The notes: generated by a model not told the origin, from the letters alone. Counted from the first letter of the stretch, positions 29,118-42,237 are shown. The stretch is DNA of 64,000 nt from Gammaproteobacteria bacterium (GCA_002690865.1 NZGG01000041.1:1-64000), one strand, 5' to 3'. A program made the numbers and translations.

Positions 29118-29186
29118 TTTTTTATACTTTTTCCTAAACTCGCGATTTAACTTTGCATTATTGGGTCTAATTGGAAAATTTCAACT

Positions 29187-30059
29187 CTACCAACCAGTCG
29201 CCTCCTGTAATGCATATCCTATTTTTGCAAGACTTTTAACAGTTTGCACACCCGCATCCTTAAGAAAGGCAAACTTATCTTCGGCCGTTCCTTTCCCTCC
29301 AGCAATAATTGCTCCGGCATGCCCCATGCGTTTACCTGGGGGAGCTGTAACACCGGCAATATAGGCGACCACTGGCTTAGTAACATATTTTTTTATGTAC
29401 TCGGCAGCCTCTTCTTCTGCTGTGCCGCCTATCTCTCCAACCATAACAATAGCTTCGGTTAAAGGATCTTTCTCAAACAGTGCAAGAATATCTATGAAAT
29501 TACTTCCAGGAATTGGATCTCCGCCAATACCGACACATGTACTCTGACCAAAGCCAAGATCGGTAGTTTGCTTCACTGCTTCATAAGTGAGCGTCCCTGA
29601 CCGTGACACAATACCCACTTTCCCCGGCAGGTGGATATCCCCCGGCATAATACCAATCTTGCACTCACCTGGAGTTATTACGCCGGGGCAGTTAGGTCCA
29701 ATAAGACGTATCCCTCTCGAATCCAAGCTTGCCTTCACACTTAACATATCGAGCGTTGGCACCCCTTCAGTAATACATACAATTAACTTAATCCCCGCCG
29801 CCGCCGCTTCAAATATGCCATCTTTAGCAAACTGTGCTGGGACATAGATAACTGAAGCATCTGCACCCGTTGCATCAACGGCTTCTCCAACAGTATCAAA
29901 TACGGGCAGATCCAAATGCACTTGCCCACCCTTCCCAGGAGTAATGCCTCCCACAAGCTGAGTACCATAAGAAATCGCCTGCTCTGAATGCATTGTTCCC
30001 TGGGAACCAGTAAATCCCTGACAAATAACTTTTGTATTTTTATTAATGAGTATGCTCAT
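29187..30059 (-). CDS. sucD: Succinyl-CoA synthetase alpha subunit
   Basis: SucD binds CoA and carries the phosphohistidine. The 290-residue protein has the CoA-binding start [21 protein letters not shown], the RSGTLTYE segment, and the active-site histidine in [16 protein letters not shown] (about residue 247). One base separates it from sucC. It is the last gene of the sdhCDAB-sucAB-lpd-sucCD operon. Confidence 0.97.
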   Translation of the reverse strand: MSILINKNTKVICQGFTGSQGTMHSEQAISYGTQLVGGITPGKGGQVHLDLPVFDTVGEAVDATGADASVIYVPAQFAKDGIFEAAAAGIKLIVCITEGVPTLDMLSVKASLDSRGIRLIGPNCPGVITPGECKIGIMPGDIHLPGKVGIVSRSGTLTYEAVKQTTDLGFGQSTCVGIGGDPIPGSNFIDILALFEKDPLTEAIVMVGEIGGTAEEEAAEYIKKYVTKPVVAYIAGVTAPPGKRMGHAGAIIAGGKGTAEDKFAFLKDAGVQTVKSLAKIGYALQEATGW

Positions 30060-30060
30060 C

Positions 30061-31224
30061 TTATCCTTCCGCCACCCTTACTACTTGTTCTACCGCATCA
30101 GTCAAACTCATCGCTGCAATTATGTCCACATCACTATCAGCTAAGGTGGCAACGCCAAGTTCTGCGTTATTTCCCTCAAATCTCACTACCACTGGAACGT
30201 TAACTCCGACATCTTTCACCGCCCCAATGATGCCATCAGCAATAATATTACATTGTACGATCCCACCAAAAATGTTGATGAGAATCGCACTAACATCACT
30301 ATCCGATAGAATTATTTTAAATGCCTCGCTAACCGCTTGTTTGGTGGCACCGCCGCCTACATCCAAAAAATTAGCAGGACTCCCACCATGCAGCTTAACC
30401 AGGTCCATAGTTCCCATGGCGAGCCCCGCCCCATTAACCATACACCCTATATTGCCTTCCAACGCCACATAGTTTAAACCAAATTTAGATGCCTCACTTT
30501 CGCGTTTATCCTCCTGACTAACATCACGCATTTCTGATAAAAACTTCTGACGGTAGAGGGCATTACTATCAACCGATACCTTTGCATCCAAACAATGAAT
30601 ATCGCCCGCTGATGTTATGACTAAAGGATTAATTTCTAATAATGCAAGGTCGCGTTCTTCAAACAATCGAGAGAGAGACATGAATATACTTCCAAACTGA
30701 TTAATCTGCTTACCACTAAGACCGAGCCTAAATCCCAGTTCTCTCCCTTGGTATGGCATAGGACCTATAGCTGGATCAATAACTGCTTGCAGGATCTTTT
30801 CCGGCGTCTCTTCAGCAACTTTTTCAATCTCTACGCCCCCTTCTGTTGATGCCATAAAAATTAGTCGTCTACTTGAACGATCAATAACCGCTCCCAAATA
30901 AAGTTCTCTCGCAATATCTGTAAACTCTTCGACATAAATCTTACTAACAGGCTGTCCTCTTTCATCTGTTTGAGCCGTAACTAAATTTGTCCCTATATAA
31001 GTTTCAGCAAACTGTCTTATCTCATCGGCCGAATTTACCAGCCTCACACCTCCGGCTTTACCTCGACCACCCGCATGGACTTGCGCTTTTATTACCCAAC
31101 GCACGCCCCCCAACTCTTTTGCCGCGGCAACGGCCTCATCGGCAGTGTCAACTGCAATACCCTTTGAGACAGGCAAGCCATACTCATTGAAAAGTTTTTT
31201 TGCCTGGTACTCATGAAGATTCAT
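30061..31224 (-). CDS. sucC: Succinyl-CoA synthetase beta subunit
   Basis: SucC provides the ATP-grasp nucleotide site of succinyl-CoA synthetase, making ATP or GTP from succinyl-CoA. The 387-residue length is normal. [12 protein letters not shown] opens the ATP-grasp fold, [13 protein letters not shown] binds nucleotide, LEINPLVI carries the metal-binding Asn/Glu, and [10 protein letters not shown] is the C-terminal domain signature. Confidence 0.97.
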   Translation of the reverse strand: MNLHEYQAKKLFNEYGLPVSKGIAVDTADEAVAAAKELGGVRWVIKAQVHAGGRGKAGGVRLVNSADEIRQFAETYIGTNLVTAQTDERGQPVSKIYVEEFTDIARELYLGAVIDRSSRRLIFMASTEGGVEIEKVAEETPEKILQAVIDPAIGPMPYQGRELGFRLGLSGKQINQFGSIFMSLSRLFEERDLALLEINPLVITSAGDIHCLDAKVSVDSNALYRQKFLSEMRDVSQEDKRESEASKFGLNYVALEGNIGCMVNGAGLAMGTMDLVKLHGGSPANFLDVGGGATKQAVSEAFKIILSDSDVSAILINIFGGIVQCNIIADGIIGAVKDVGVNVPVVVRFEGNNAELGVATLADSDVDIIAAMSLTDAVEQVVRVAEG

Positions 31225-31250
31225 AAAATTCCTTATCGATAATCAAACAT

Positions 31251-32702
<1,452 letters not shown>

Positions 32703-33923
32703 TTATATATCAAGGAGAATCCTCGCTGGTTCTTCGAGGAAATCTTTTATTGTTACCAAGAAACGAACAGCCTCAGAACCATCTATTAATCGGTGATCAT
32801 ATGAAAGGGCGAGGTACATCATCGGACGAATTTCAACTTGGCCATTAACTACCACTGGTCTCTCCTGAATCTTATGCATACCCAGTATTCCAGTCTGCGG
32901 TGGATTCAGGATTGGGGTAGACATCAATGATCCGAATACGCCACCATTTGATATAGTGAAAGTTCCTCCAGTCATCTCGTCGATTGATAGCTTACCTTCT
33001 TGCGCTTTCGTGCCAAAATCTCGCACCTGATCCTCAATTTCAGCAAGAGTTAGACTATCCGCTTCACGTATAACAGGGACTACTAAACCGCGAGGAGAGC
33101 TAACTGCCACACCAATATCCTGGTATCCATGATAGACAATATCGTTATCATCAATCGAGGCATTTACTGAAGGGAAACGCTTTAAGGCCTCCACACTCGC
33201 TCTAACAAAGAAAGACATAAAACCAAGTCGAGTACCATTATGCGCCTTTTCAAAAGCCTCACGGTATTGGGTTCGTAAATCCATAATAGACCGCATATCC
33301 ACCTCATTAAAAGTGGTAAGCATAGCTGCATTATGTTGCGCCTCCACCAACCTTTGAGCAATGCTCGCACGAAGTCGAGTCATCGGCACTCGCCTCTCTA
33401 CTCGCTCCTCCGGTACTAAATCCGTTATCGGTAACACCATCGGCCGAGAAAAAGAAGGAGGAATATCGACTAGCCCATCCTCCTGCTCAATAGCTGCGAC
33501 CAGCCTTAGAATATCCTCTTTTGTTATCCTGCCCCCCTTACCAGTACCGTTAATATCATCAACCTTAATCTTGTTCTCCTCGGCTAATTTCCTTGCGGCA
33601 GGGCTAATTAAAATTTCCTTAGAAACAGCAGGTCCCTCGATTGTTGGTTCTGGGCTGCCTTCAGAAGATTGGGAAGCCTGCACAATATCACTAGGTTCAA
33701 ATTCGCCGAGAGTCTCCTCTGCCAAAACAGTCTCACCCACCTGTTTTATGATTTTTTTCATAGTGCCATTTTCTGGAGAAACTACCTCAAGAACCACCTT
33801 ATCTGTTTCAATATCGACCAATACTTGGTCACGTTTTACCGTCTCCCCAACCTCAACGTGCCAGGCTGCAACCTCCCCATCAGCAATGGATTCAGGGAAA
33901 ACGGGCGTCTTTATTTCAATCAT
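32703..33923 (-). CDS. sucB: Dihydrolipoyl succinyltransferase (E2 of 2-oxoglutarate dehydrogenase)
   Basis: A 406-residue E2. A single lipoyl domain covers residues 1-76, with the lipoylated lysine K42 in [10 protein letters not shown] linker leads to the E3-binding domain (about 109-145: [15 protein letters not shown]), then the catalytic domain (about 170-406). H377 and D381 of SYDHRLIDG are the catalytic pair. It is 9 bases from lpd and 20 from sucA, in the usual operon order. Confidence 0.97.
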   Translation of the reverse strand: MIEIKTPVFPESIADGEVAAWHVEVGETVKRDQVLVDIETDKVVLEVVSPENGTMKKIIKQVGETVLAEETLGEFEPSDIVQASQSSEGSPEPTIEGPAVSKEILISPAARKLAEENKIKVDDINGTGKGGRITKEDILRLVAAIEQEDGLVDIPPSFSRPMVLPITDLVPEERVERRVPMTRLRASIAQRLVEAQHNAAMLTTFNEVDMRSIMDLRTQYREAFEKAHNGTRLGFMSFFVRASVEALKRFPSVNASIDDNDIVYHGYQDIGVAVSSPRGLVVPVIREADSLTLAEIEDQVRDFGTKAQEGKLSIDEMTGGTFTISNGGVFGSLMSTPILNPPQTGILGMHKIQERPVVVNGQVEIRPMMYLALSYDHRLIDGSEAVRFLVTIKDFLEEPARILLDI

Positions 33924-33943
33924 CTTTCAATCCTAAACTTAGG

Positions 33944-36790
33944 CTAATCTAAATCTTCTACGTAAAGAGCATTATGAACCAACTGCTCTTGTTGCCTCAC
34001 ATGCAGGGACATATACCCCGCAGCGGCAGCGGCAGATCCCTCCCTACCGGCATAGTGCAAAAATAACGAGGGATATTTAGCATGGATTACTCGCCGAATA
34101 TGATGTTGGCTGCTATACCAAGCCCCCTGATTCATCGGTTCTTCTTGACACCAGACGACCGTATTAATATTTTTATATTCAGCTAAAAGCTTTGCCAAAT
34201 CGGCTTCGGGAAAAGGATATAACTGTTCAATACGCACAATCGCTACATTGTCTAACTGATCCTCACGCCGCTTCACCAGCAAATCGTAATATACCTTCCC
34301 ACTACACAATACTATTCGGGTAATCTTATGGGGGTCATGAGCATCTGGTTCTGGCTCCACTGTCCGAAATGAACCATTGCACAGATCCTCAAGTGTTGAC
34401 GTTGCTTCCTTATGACGCAACAGACTTTTTGGTGTCATAATAACAAGTGGTTTTCTAACTGGCCTTATAGCCTGTCGACGCAGTAAATGGAAAATCTGAG
34501 CTGGTGTCGTTGGCACACATACTTGAATATTATGCTCAGCAGACAGCTGCAGATAACGCTCTAGCCTAGCGGAGGAATGTTCTGGACCTTGACCCTCGTA
34601 CCCATGAGGCAACATCAATGTCAAACCACATAATCTCGCCCATTTATGCTCGCCACTTGCTATGAATTGGTCAATAACTACTTGCGCTCCATTTGCGAAA
34701 TCACCAAATTGAGCTTCCCATATTACAAGTGTTCGTGGACTCGTTTGCGCATACCCATATTCGAACGCTAGCACGGCTTCCTCAGATAGGAAAGAATCGT
34801 AAATCATAAATGCTGGTTGACCTGAATCTATATGCTGCAAAGGCACATAAGTATCACCACTCCTCTGATCGTGATAGACAGCATGTCTATGGGAGAAAGT
34901 ACCTCTTCCCACATCTTGACCTGTCAACCTAATAGGGAAACCTTCCGAAATAAGACTCGCGTAAGCCATCACCTCGGCGAAACCCCAATTCACCGACAAG
35001 GCACCGGCACCCATCTTTCGTCTATCTTCAGCAATCTTTGCAACTTGTCTGTGTAACAAAAACCCTTCGGGAACCTCATTCATACTATTTGACAATTCTT
35101 TTATACGCTTAGCTGGAATTGTTGTGTCCGCTGGAGTATTCCATGGATGACCAAGGTACGGATTCCAATTAACGTATAGTGATGCGTCAGGTTCCTTTAA
35201 ACAATCCCATGCAACTGCATTCCCAGCATCAAGTGAGTCGCGGTATGATTCTACGCGCCGATGGTATACAGTTTCATCGATAGTGCCATCCGTGATTAAC
35301 CTCTCTGAGTAAACTTCCGTCACTGTAGGATGGTTAGAAATAGTTTCATACATAATTGGTTGCGTGATCGAAGGCTCATCCCCCTCGTTATGCCCACGAC
35401 GACGGTAACAGACCATATCAATGACCACATCTTTCTTAAACTCCATGCGGTAATCTAGTGCCAATTGAGACACAAACAAAACAGCCTCAGGATCATCTCC
35501 ATTAACATGAAAAACAGGGGCCTGAACCATTTTAGATATTTCACTGCAGTAACGCGTAGACCTGGCATCTTCCTGATTACTGACGGTATATCCAATTTGG
35601 TTATTGATAATGATGTGAATAGTTCCACCAGTATAAAATCCTCTTGTCTGCGACATCTGAAAGGTTTCCATTACGACACCTTGACCGGCAAAAGAAGCAT
35701 CGCCATGCACATTAATCGCTAGAACTTTATTTCCCGAGTTATCCTCTCTACGATCCATGCGCGCACGAACTGAGCCCACTATTACTGGCGCAGCAATCTC
35801 CAGATGCGATGGATTGAAGCCAAGAGCCAAATGCATCTCGCCACCGGGAGTCATGAGATTAGAAGAAAAGCCTTGGTGATATTTAACATCACCAGAGCCA
35901 AAGCCAGGCTCATATCGACCCTCAAACTCATCGAATAAATCAGCTGGGTCCTTACCCATTAGGTTTACTAAAACATTGATTCGCCCGCGATGAGCCATTC
36001 CCATTACAGTCTCTTTAATACCCGCAGAACCTGCCCGATGAATTAATTCTGCTAAACACAAAATGAAACTCTCACCTCCTTCGAGGCCAAACCGTTTTGT
36101 TCCGGGATATTTAGTTCCAAGATATTTTTCAAGCCCTTCCGCTGCTATTAAGCGATCCAGAATCCGGCTTTTCACTCCATCACCATAGGAAAACTGAGAA
36201 CGCGTGCTTTCCATTCGATGCTGAATCCAATTACTTTCCGCTTCATCACTAATATGCATATATTCTGCCCCGATAGAGGTACAATAAGTAGCCTCAAGAG
36301 CATCAACAATATCTCGTAGAGCAGCGTCTTTCCCATCAAAGAACAGATTCCCGGCTTGAAATTGAGTATCAAGATCAGCGTTAGAAAGATGATGGTGATT
36401 TAACTGAAGTTTTGGAACTTCTGGGGTTTCGACTAATCTCAAAGGATCGAGGCTTGCCTTCAAGTGACCTCGACGCCGATACCCATTAATCAACTCGCTT
36501 ACTGCAAACTGTTTCCTTTCGTAATCTGCGCTAATACTGCTGGCAGAAACAGGGGCCACACGTGCTTGGTTTTTTGCAAGAAGCAGAAAGTGGTTCTGGA
36601 CAGTCTTATGGGAGATATCTGCTGCAAGAGACCCCTCAACCAAAGGGAGCGTATCAAAATAACTTCTCCACTGATCAGGTATGTTGGATGGATCCTCCAG
36701 ATAACTTTCGTAAAGTTCTTCAACATAGGATGCGTTTCCACCAGAAATATGCCCGGAACGCCATAGACGCGCCATAATCCCGTCTTCCAT
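33944..36790 (-). CDS. sucA: 2-oxoglutarate dehydrogenase E1
   Basis: The thiamine-diphosphate decarboxylase of the complex. The 948-residue protein has the SucA N-terminal helix that binds E2 (SYVEELYESYLEDP), a GMAHRGRINVLVN motif, the ThDP-Mg site with GDASFAGQG...NNQIGYTVS, and the C-terminal transketolase-like domain. Start may be 36790 or a second ATG five codons later (MARLWRSG). The 108-base gap to sdhB contains a hairpin. Confidence 0.97.
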   Translation of the reverse strand: MEDGIMARLWRSGHISGGNASYVEELYESYLEDPSNIPDQWRSYFDTLPLVEGSLAADISHKTVQNHFLLLAKNQARVAPVSASSISADYERKQFAVSELINGYRRRGHLKASLDPLRLVETPEVPKLQLNHHHLSNADLDTQFQAGNLFFDGKDAALRDIVDALEATYCTSIGAEYMHISDEAESNWIQHRMESTRSQFSYGDGVKSRILDRLIAAEGLEKYLGTKYPGTKRFGLEGGESFILCLAELIHRAGSAGIKETVMGMAHRGRINVLVNLMGKDPADLFDEFEGRYEPGFGSGDVKYHQGFSSNLMTPGGEMHLALGFNPSHLEIAAPVIVGSVRARMDRREDNSGNKVLAINVHGDASFAGQGVVMETFQMSQTRGFYTGGTIHIIINNQIGYTVSNQEDARSTRYCSEISKMVQAPVFHVNGDDPEAVLFVSQLALDYRMEFKKDVVIDMVCYRRRGHNEGDEPSITQPIMYETISNHPTVTEVYSERLITDGTIDETVYHRRVESYRDSLDAGNAVAWDCLKEPDASLYVNWNPYLGHPWNTPADTTIPAKRIKELSNSMNEVPEGFLLHRQVAKIAEDRRKMGAGALSVNWGFAEVMAYASLISEGFPIRLTGQDVGRGTFSHRHAVYHDQRSGDTYVPLQHIDSGQPAFMIYDSFLSEEAVLAFEYGYAQTSPRTLVIWEAQFGDFANGAQVVIDQFIASGEHKWARLCGLTLMLPHGYEGQGPEHSSARLERYLQLSAEHNIQVCVPTTPAQIFHLLRRQAIRPVRKPLVIMTPKSLLRHKEATSTLEDLCNGSFRTVEPEPDAHDPHKITRIVLCSGKVYYDLLVKRREDQLDNVAIVRIEQLYPFPEADLAKLLAEYKNINTVVWCQEEPMNQGAWYSSQHHIRRVIHAKYPSLFLHYAGREGSAAAAAGYMSLHVRQQEQLVHNALYVEDLD

Positions 36791-36844
36791 AACCTATGAC
36801 CTGGATAATTCAAAATAGTAATTGTACTGACAAAAGGCCGTCAC

Positions 36845-36867
36845 GGCACCTATTTTCATGAGGTGCC
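36845..36867 (-). other. Hairpin in the sdhB-sucA intergenic region
   Basis: GGCACCT (36845-36851) and AGGTGCC (36861-36867) form a perfect 7-bp stem with a 9-base loop in the 108-base gap between sdhB and sucA. On the transcribed strand it is not followed by a T-run, so it is more likely an mRNA-stability or processing hairpin than a full terminator. It could change the sdh-to-suc transcript ratio. This is inference. Confidence 0.45.
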
Positions 36868-36898
36868 CTCAGTATTTTGGATGGTTGCTAACTCGTCG

Positions 36899-37603
36899 TT
36901 AGGCAATCCTGTTAAGCAGCATATTCCTAATGTGGCCTATCGCGCGAGTTGGGTTTAAGCCCTTTGGACATACACTCACGCAGTTCATAATTCCGCGGCA
37001 GCGAAACACACTAAATGGATCTTTAAGTTCAGAGAGACGTTCCTCTTTCGCCGTATCCCGACTATCGGCGAGAAAACGATAAGCCTGCAACAAGCCAGCA
37101 GGCCCTACAAATTTGTCGGGATTCCACCAAAAAGACGGGCATGCAGTTGAACAGCATCCACAAAGGATGCATTCATAGAGGCCGTCGAGCTTCTCACGAT
37201 CTTCTGGACTTTGAAGCCGCTCTTGCTTCGGTGGTTCGTCATTATTTATCAGGTAGGGCTTTACTTTCTCGTACTGCTTGAAAAAATCACCCATATCAAC
37301 GATTAAATCTCGGATAACGGGAAGCCCGGGGAGAGGCCTAATCTTTAATTTGTCGCCCTTTACAACTGTCGAGAGCGGGGTCGTACACGCCAGCCCATTC
37401 CTACCGTTCATATTGACGCCATCCGAACCACAAACACCTTCCCTACATGATCTTCTGTAACTCAGCGAATCATCTGATTCTTTAAGCATCGCGAGCACAT
37501 CTAGAACCATTAGATCCCGGTTCTGGGGAATGTCCAAAGCAAAATCCTGCATATAGGGCTCGGAGTCTACCTCTGGATTAAAACGATATACACTGACTAA
37601 CAT
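36899..37603 (-). CDS. sdhB: Succinate dehydrogenase iron-sulfur subunit
   Basis: SdhB carries the 2Fe-2S, 4Fe-4S and 3Fe-4S clusters linking SdhA to quinone. The 234-residue protein has CREGVCGSDGVN for the 2Fe-2S centre, CILCGCCSTACPSFWWN for the 4Fe-4S centre, and CRGIMNCVSVCPKGLNP for the others. The ATG at 37603 is chosen: it has AGGAAG just upstream, follows the sdhA stop by 7 bases, and opens with the family-like LVSVYRFNPEVD. The 22 codons upstream overlap sdhA. Confidence 0.96.
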   Translation of the reverse strand: MLVSVYRFNPEVDSEPYMQDFALDIPQNRDLMVLDVLAMLKESDDSLSYRRSCREGVCGSDGVNMNGRNGLACTTPLSTVVKGDKLKIRPLPGLPVIRDLIVDMGDFFKQYEKVKPYLINNDEPPKQERLQSPEDREKLDGLYECILCGCCSTACPSFWWNPDKFVGPAGLLQAYRFLADSRDTAKEERLSELKDPFSVFRCRGIMNCVSVCPKGLNPTRAIGHIRNMLLNRIA

Positions 37604-37610
37604 AATCTTC

Positions 37611-39386
37611 CTAGTACGTCCTTGCCATTGGTTCAAAAAATTCCATCGTTTTGGGTTTGAAATTAACATCTCGTTTTCGAAGCTGCTTGGTTAAAGGATC
37701 GTAGATTGAATGTGCCAACCAATTTTCATCGTCTCTTTCCTGATAATCATCACGAGCGTGCGCACCACGGGATTCCTTCCTGCCTTCGGCAGAAATAGCC
37801 GTAGCCTCAGCGATCTCTAACAAATTTTGCAACTCGAGTGCTTCGAAACGAGCTGTGTTAAAAACCTTACTTTTATCTGAAAGACCAGCCTCATTGATTC
37901 TGCCCCTCAACTCCGACAGTTTCATCATTCCTTCCTGCATATTTTTTTCTTTTCGGAAAACACCAAAATTTAGTTGCATACAATTCTGTAATTCTTTTTT
38001 CAAGAGCGGGACCGAATCGCTTGTGTGTGGGGCCTCATCCCACCGTGTAAGCCTCGACATCGCCAGCTCTAGATCCTCATTCGATGGCTCACTAATACTA
38101 ATTCCTGAGGAAAGGACATCGGTTATATAGAGACCGGCTGCACGACCAAATACCACTAGATCGAGCAACGAATTGCCGCCGAGACGGTTAGCGCCATGGA
38201 CAGAAACACAAGCTGCTTCACCCACCGCATACAGCCCGCCCACTATCCTCTCGCTTCCAGCTTCGTCAACCATAATAGCTTGCCCGTGGATGTTCGTTGT
38301 GAGCCCTCCCATCATGTAATGGCAAGTGGGAACAACAGGAATTGGCTCCTTCACGGGATCCACATGAGCAAATGTTTTCGATAATTCCTGAATACCAGGT
38401 AACCGGGAGTCAAGGATGTCTTTACCCAGATGGTCAAGTTTCAGCAACACGTGATCTTTGTCTTTTCCTGCACCTCTTCCCTCCATAATCTCAAGAACCA
38501 TACTTCGAGCAACAACGTCACGCCCCGCCAAATCCTTGGCGTTCGGCGCATATCTTTCCATAAATCTTTCCCCATCGCTGTTTATAAGGAAGCCTCCTTC
38601 ACCGCGACAGCCTTCAGTCACCAGGGTGCCTGCTCCAGCAATACCTGTTGGATGGAATTGCCACATTTCCATATCCTGCATCTGAAATCCGGCCCTAAGG
38701 GCCATTCCGGTTCCATCCCCAGTATTACTAAGCGCGTTTGTCGTAGAGGCGTAAATACGACCGGCCCCTCCGGTGGCAATAACAGTTGCTTTCGATTTTA
38801 TGTAGTGAACTTCGCCTGTTTCCATACAAATAGCTATGACGCCGGCCACATCTCCAGCTGCATTTTTCACCAAATCAACGGCAAACCATTCACTAAAAAA
38901 TACAGTTCCTGCCTTAAGATTACTCTGATATAAAGTATGAAGTAACGCATGGCCAGTGCGATCTGCGGCAGCACATGTCCGAGCAGCCTGACCTCCTTTA
39001 CCAAAATTCTTCGATTGACCGCCGAAGGGACGCTGGTAAATCCGACCGTTCTCCTTTCTGGAAAACGGCAAACCCATGTGTTCGAGCTCGTAAACTGCTT
39101 CTGGACCAACACTACACATATATTCAATAGCGTCTTGATCCCCTATGTAGTCAGAACCCTTGACCGTATCGTACATGTGCCAACGCCAATCATCATCTGG
39201 GTCTTCGCTTGCAATAGCGCAGGTTATACCTCCTTGTGCCGAGACCGTATGAGACCGGGTGGGGAATACTTTTGATAGCACAGCTGTCTTGAAGCCAGAT
39301 TGCCCAAGCTGGAGCCCCGCTCGCATCCCAGAACCGCCTCCGCCAATGATGATTGCATCGAAATTAAGTTCGGGAATTTTTGTCAC
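37611..39386 (-). CDS. sdhA: Succinate dehydrogenase flavoprotein subunit
   Basis: SdhA oxidises succinate with covalent FAD. The start is the GTG at 39386, overlapping the sdhD stop as GTGA; this gives [20 protein letters not shown] and 591 residues, the usual family size. The FAD loop [12 protein letters not shown], the flavinylated histidine in [11 protein letters not shown], the RMGDFFEP-like active-site regions and [13 protein letters not shown] are present. A longer frame to 39446 would overlap sdhD extensively and is rejected. Confidence 0.96.
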   Translation of the reverse strand: MTKIPELNFDAIIIGGGGSGMRAGLQLGQSGFKTAVLSKVFPTRSHTVSAQGGITCAIASEDPDDDWRWHMYDTVKGSDYIGDQDAIEYMCSVGPEAVYELEHMGLPFSRKENGRIYQRPFGGQSKNFGKGGQAARTCAAADRTGHALLHTLYQSNLKAGTVFFSEWFAVDLVKNAAGDVAGVIAICMETGEVHYIKSKATVIATGGAGRIYASTTNALSNTGDGTGMALRAGFQMQDMEMWQFHPTGIAGAGTLVTEGCRGEGGFLINSDGERFMERYAPNAKDLAGRDVVARSMVLEIMEGRGAGKDKDHVLLKLDHLGKDILDSRLPGIQELSKTFAHVDPVKEPIPVVPTCHYMMGGLTTNIHGQAIMVDEAGSERIVGGLYAVGEAACVSVHGANRLGGNSLLDLVVFGRAAGLYITDVLSSGISISEPSNEDLELAMSRLTRWDEAPHTSDSVPLLKKELQNCMQLNFGVFRKEKNMQEGMMKLSELRGRINEAGLSDKSKVFNTARFEALELQNLLEIAEATAISAEGRKESRGAHARDDYQERDDENWLAHSIYDPLTKQLRKRDVNFKPKTMEFFEPMARTY

Positions 39387-39757
39387 GTTAGGGTCCACAT
39401 AATATAAAAGCTCCAGAATGCGTAAAGAAACAGGAGCAAACCGCAAAATGCGTTGTAAGTAGCCCGCACCAAAAACGCTGAGTCACCAAACTGTCTTTTC
39501 GTAAGATAATCGGACCCTATCGTCCACATTCCCACCCAAGCATGCGCACACGTCGCTATAACAGTACTCACTGTATAAACCTGCATCCAAAAATTAGAGA
39601 AAAGTGCTTTCCATGCCTGATAGTCAACGGAATCGGCCGTTAGTATCCAAGCGAAGAGCCAAAGCACGTACGAGGAAATTACGACCGAGGAAATCCTTTG
39701 GATGACCCAATCTATGACTCCACTAACACCCATAAGTCTAAGTTTTCCGAGGATCAT
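39383..39757 (-). CDS. sdhD: Succinate dehydrogenase membrane anchor
   Basis: The 124-residue anchor subunit has three membrane helices and the heme-b ligand histidine in [11 protein letters not shown]. The ATG at 39757 overlaps the sdhC stop (ATGA), and the protein then opens with the family-typical [17 protein letters not shown] segment. Together with SdhC it forms the quinone site. Coupled at both ends to sdhC and sdhA by 4-base overlaps. Confidence 0.92.
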   Translation of the reverse strand: MILGKLRLMGVSGVIDWVIQRISSVVISSYVLWLFAWILTADSVDYQAWKALFSNFWMQVYTVSTVIATCAHAWVGMWTIGSDYLTKRQFGDSAFLVRATYNAFCGLLLFLYAFWSFYIMWTLT

Positions 39758-40143
39758 GGTAATAACCAGATCATAATGAAGCAAATGATAAGGGCTGATA
39801 TAGCAAAAACTAATTTAGCTGCTAGAACACCACCTTCGAAAGTCTCACCGAAACCGAGATCCATAATGAGATGCTTCAAACCAGCGACAAAGTGAAAAAC
39901 GAGCGGCGCCATTAAACCAACGAATATAAACAAACCCAATGGCGAACCAAGCGCCTCTCTAATGAGATTAAAGCTCTCCTCTGATTGCAAAGACTTTTGC
40001 AATGCGAATAACATGACGGATAAACCGAGAAATAATGCAACGCCAGCTATCCGATGCGAGATAGAAGAGATTGCAGTGATTGGGAAACGAAAAACTAGTA
40101 GATCCGGAATCCCGACATTGATAGGTCTTTTGTGAATTTTCAA
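39754..40143 (-). CDS. sdhC: Succinate dehydrogenase cytochrome b556 subunit
   Basis: The 129-residue protein has the SdhC start KRPINVGIPDLLVFRFPITA, the SISHRIAGVALF motif near the quinone site, three membrane helices, and the heme ligand H84 in VFHFVAGLKH. First gene of the minus-strand operon sdhCDAB-sucAB-lpd-sucCD, divergent from gltA across 210 bases. Confidence 0.95.
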   Translation of the reverse strand: MKIHKRPINVGIPDLLVFRFPITAISSISHRIAGVALFLGLSVMLFALQKSLQSEESFNLIREALGSPLGLFIFVGLMAPLVFHFVAGLKHLIMDLGFGETFEGGVLAAKLVFAISALIICFIMIWLLP

Positions 40144-40353
40144 AAAACTTCTAAAATACCGAAAAGTTACTTGGGAGGCGAATATTAGATTTTTTATTTA
40201 AAAAAAACAAACCCAAAAGGCAAACCAAGTTAATTTTAGGAGACCTTTACAAGTAACACTGCTTTTGCTTTCATGTAGCTTGTCGCTGGCACGCTTAAAC
40301 CCGCGACCTAAGCCAAACATATGAAAGAGCGTGTCTGCGATGGAGCAAATTAA
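40144..40353. promoter_or_regulatory. Divergent promoter region between sdhC and gltA
   Basis: These 210 bases must drive gltA to the right and the nine-gene sdh-suc operon to the left. In other gammaproteobacteria the region is controlled by ArcA, Crp or Fur/RyhB-type regulators. I see AT-rich tracts at 40185-40210 and a GGAG site before gltA, but no operator I can name. Confidence 0.5.
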
Positions 40354-41631
40354 ATGACTCAAAAAGTTCAAATTATCATCGATGGTAAAACGATAGACTT
40401 GCCCGTTCTTAAGGCCAGTTTGGGACGTAATGTTATCGATGTCAGAGAGCTCATTAGAGAAGGTATGTTTACTTACGACCCAGGCTTTCTGTCAACGGCA
40501 AGTTGCGATTCCTCTGTAACTTACATCGACGGTGAAGCGGGTATTCTTTTGTACCGCGGCTACCCAATAGAACAACTTGCAGCTGATTCGAGCCACCTAG
40601 AGGTTTGCTACCTTTTGCTGAATGGAGAGCTTCCATCAGCATCAGAGTTCGCAAAATTTAAACAAGAAATCAATAATCGCATGCCCATCGAAGAAGATTT
40701 CCAACATATTTTTGATGGTTTTAACAAACAGTCCCATCCAATGTCGATGACCTGTGCAGCAGTGGCGGCACTAGCATCCTGTTATCACGAAGGTTTTGAT
40801 ATCTATGATAAGGATCACAGGAGAGAAGCTGCTCTTAACCTCATCGCGAAGATACCAACAATAGCAGCCATGACCTACAAGAAGTCAATTGGTGAGGACT
40901 TTATTCAACCGGAGGAAGGGCTCAGCTATGCTGAGAATTTCCTAAATATGTGCTTTGGCACGAAAGGAAAAATGGCTAACGTGAGTCCTACCCTCGCTGA
41001 GGCAATGGACAAAATTTTTATTTTACATGCAGACCATGAGCAAAATGCTTCCACCTCAACGGTGCGACTTGCTGGCTCTACCGAGACAAATCCTTATGCT
41101 GCAATTGCGGCGGGAATTGCAGCACTTTGGGGACCTTCTCACGGCGGCGCAAATGAAGCTGTTTTAGATATGCTTACCGAAATAGGCCATGAATCACGTA
41201 TCGAAGAATACGTTGCAAAGGCAAAAAATCCAAATGACCCGTTTAGGCTTATGGGTTTTGGCCATCGCGTCTACAAAAACTTTGACCCTCGAGCGACAGT
41301 TATGCAGGAAAGCTGTCATGCAGTGCTCAATGAGCTTGGTCTGGCTGATCCGCTGCTAAAGGTAGCACAAGAGTTGGAGACAATCGCGAGAGAGCAGGAC
41401 TACTTTATTGAACGCAAACTCTATCCTAATGTGGATTTTTACTCCGGTATTACCTTCAAAGCTGTTGGCATACCTGTGAAAATGTTTACCGTTCTGTTTA
41501 CACTCGGCCGGATGCCTGGCTGGATTACCCACTGGGATGAAATGCTCACCAACGGTTTTAAAATTGGTAGACCCCGACAACTTTATCTCGGCCCAACTGC
41601 ACGAGATTACATAACAATAAATAAACGTTAA
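40354..41631 (+). CDS. gltA: Citrate synthase (type II, NADH-sensitive type)
   Basis: GltA condenses oxaloacetate and acetyl-CoA. The 425-residue protein has the type II N-terminal beta domain (about 1-50) and the catalytic residues in [38 protein letters not shown] and NVDFYSGI. Length and N-terminal domain fit the hexameric gammaproteobacterial form, which is usually inhibited by NADH. GGAG lies 10 bases before the ATG. The peptidyl-prolyl isomerase gene follows after 8 bases. Confidence 0.97.
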   Translation: MTQKVQIIIDGKTIDLPVLKASLGRNVIDVRELIREGMFTYDPGFLSTASCDSSVTYIDGEAGILLYRGYPIEQLAADSSHLEVCYLLLNGELPSASEFAKFKQEINNRMPIEEDFQHIFDGFNKQSHPMSMTCAAVAALASCYHEGFDIYDKDHRREAALNLIAKIPTIAAMTYKKSIGEDFIQPEEGLSYAENFLNMCFGTKGKMANVSPTLAEAMDKIFILHADHEQNASTSTVRLAGSTETNPYAAIAAGIAALWGPSHGGANEAVLDMLTEIGHESRIEEYVAKAKNPNDPFRLMGFGHRVYKNFDPRATVMQESCHAVLNELGLADPLLKVAQELETIAREQDYFIERKLYPNVDFYSGITFKAVGIPVKMFTVLFTLGRMPGWITHWDEMLTNGFKIGRPRQLYLGPTARDYITINKR

Positions 41632-41639
41632 GGCTCACA

Positions 41640-42149
41640 ATGAATATTTCCGCACAGATTGAAACAGATAAAGGTCCAATCAATATTTCGTTTTTTCCAA
41701 ATGAAGCACCAGTTACAGTTGCAAACTTTATTAACTTGGCCATTAAACATTTTTATGATGGATTAAATTTCCATAGGGTTATTGGGGATTTCATGATTCA
41801 GGGAGGATGCCCCCTAGGTACTGGCACTGGTGGCCCAGGTTATAAATTCGAGGATGAGTTCCTTCAATCTCTTCGACATGATCAACCCGGCAAGCTTTCG
41901 ATGGCCAACTCGGGTCCAAATACAAATGGTAGTCAGTTCTTCATTACCCATGTACCAACGCCCCATCTTGATGATGCACATACTATCTTTGGCGAAATAA
42001 TTAGTGAGCAAGACCAAACTATAGTGAATAGTATAAGCCAAGGAGACAAGATCTTGAGCATAACAGTAAGCGGTGATTCAGAAGAATTATTTGAAGCCCA
42101 AGCATCTCGGCTTGCAGAATGGAATGAAGTACTGGATGACAATGCTTAA
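41640..42149 (+). CDS. Cyclophilin-type peptidyl-prolyl isomerase
   Basis: A 169-residue PpiB-like protein without signal peptide, so cytoplasmic. The cyclophilin core is visible: [22 protein letters not shown], the active-site arginine in FHRV, and [15 protein letters not shown] followed by [11 protein letters not shown]. The enzyme speeds proline cis-trans isomerisation in folding. It follows gltA by 8 bases and probably shares its transcript, ended by the hairpin at 42187-42218. Confidence 0.93.
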   Translation: MNISAQIETDKGPINISFFPNEAPVTVANFINLAIKHFYDGLNFHRVIGDFMIQGGCPLGTGTGGPGYKFEDEFLQSLRHDQPGKLSMANSGPNTNGSQFFITHVPTPHLDDAHTIFGEIISEQDQTIVNSISQGDKILSITVSGDSEELFEAQASRLAEWNEVLDDNA

Positions 42150-42186
42150 AATAAAAGATACGAATGAACAATACAAAAAACAAGTT

Positions 42187-42218
42187 AAAATAGTGAGTTG
42201 AGCACTCCCTATTTTTTT
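42187..42218. terminator. Bidirectional rho-independent terminator
   Basis: AAAATAG-t-GAGT (42187-42198) pairs with ACTC-c-CTATTTT (42204-42215) around a 5-base loop, giving an 11-bp stem with one mismatch. A T-run to 42218 follows on the plus strand; on the minus strand only the four A of the stem base and AC-rich sequence lie beyond. It ends gltA-ppi transcription and may also stop the convergent crotonase transcript. Confidence 0.78.
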
Positions 42219-42237
42219 GATTTAGGAGTAAAAAATC

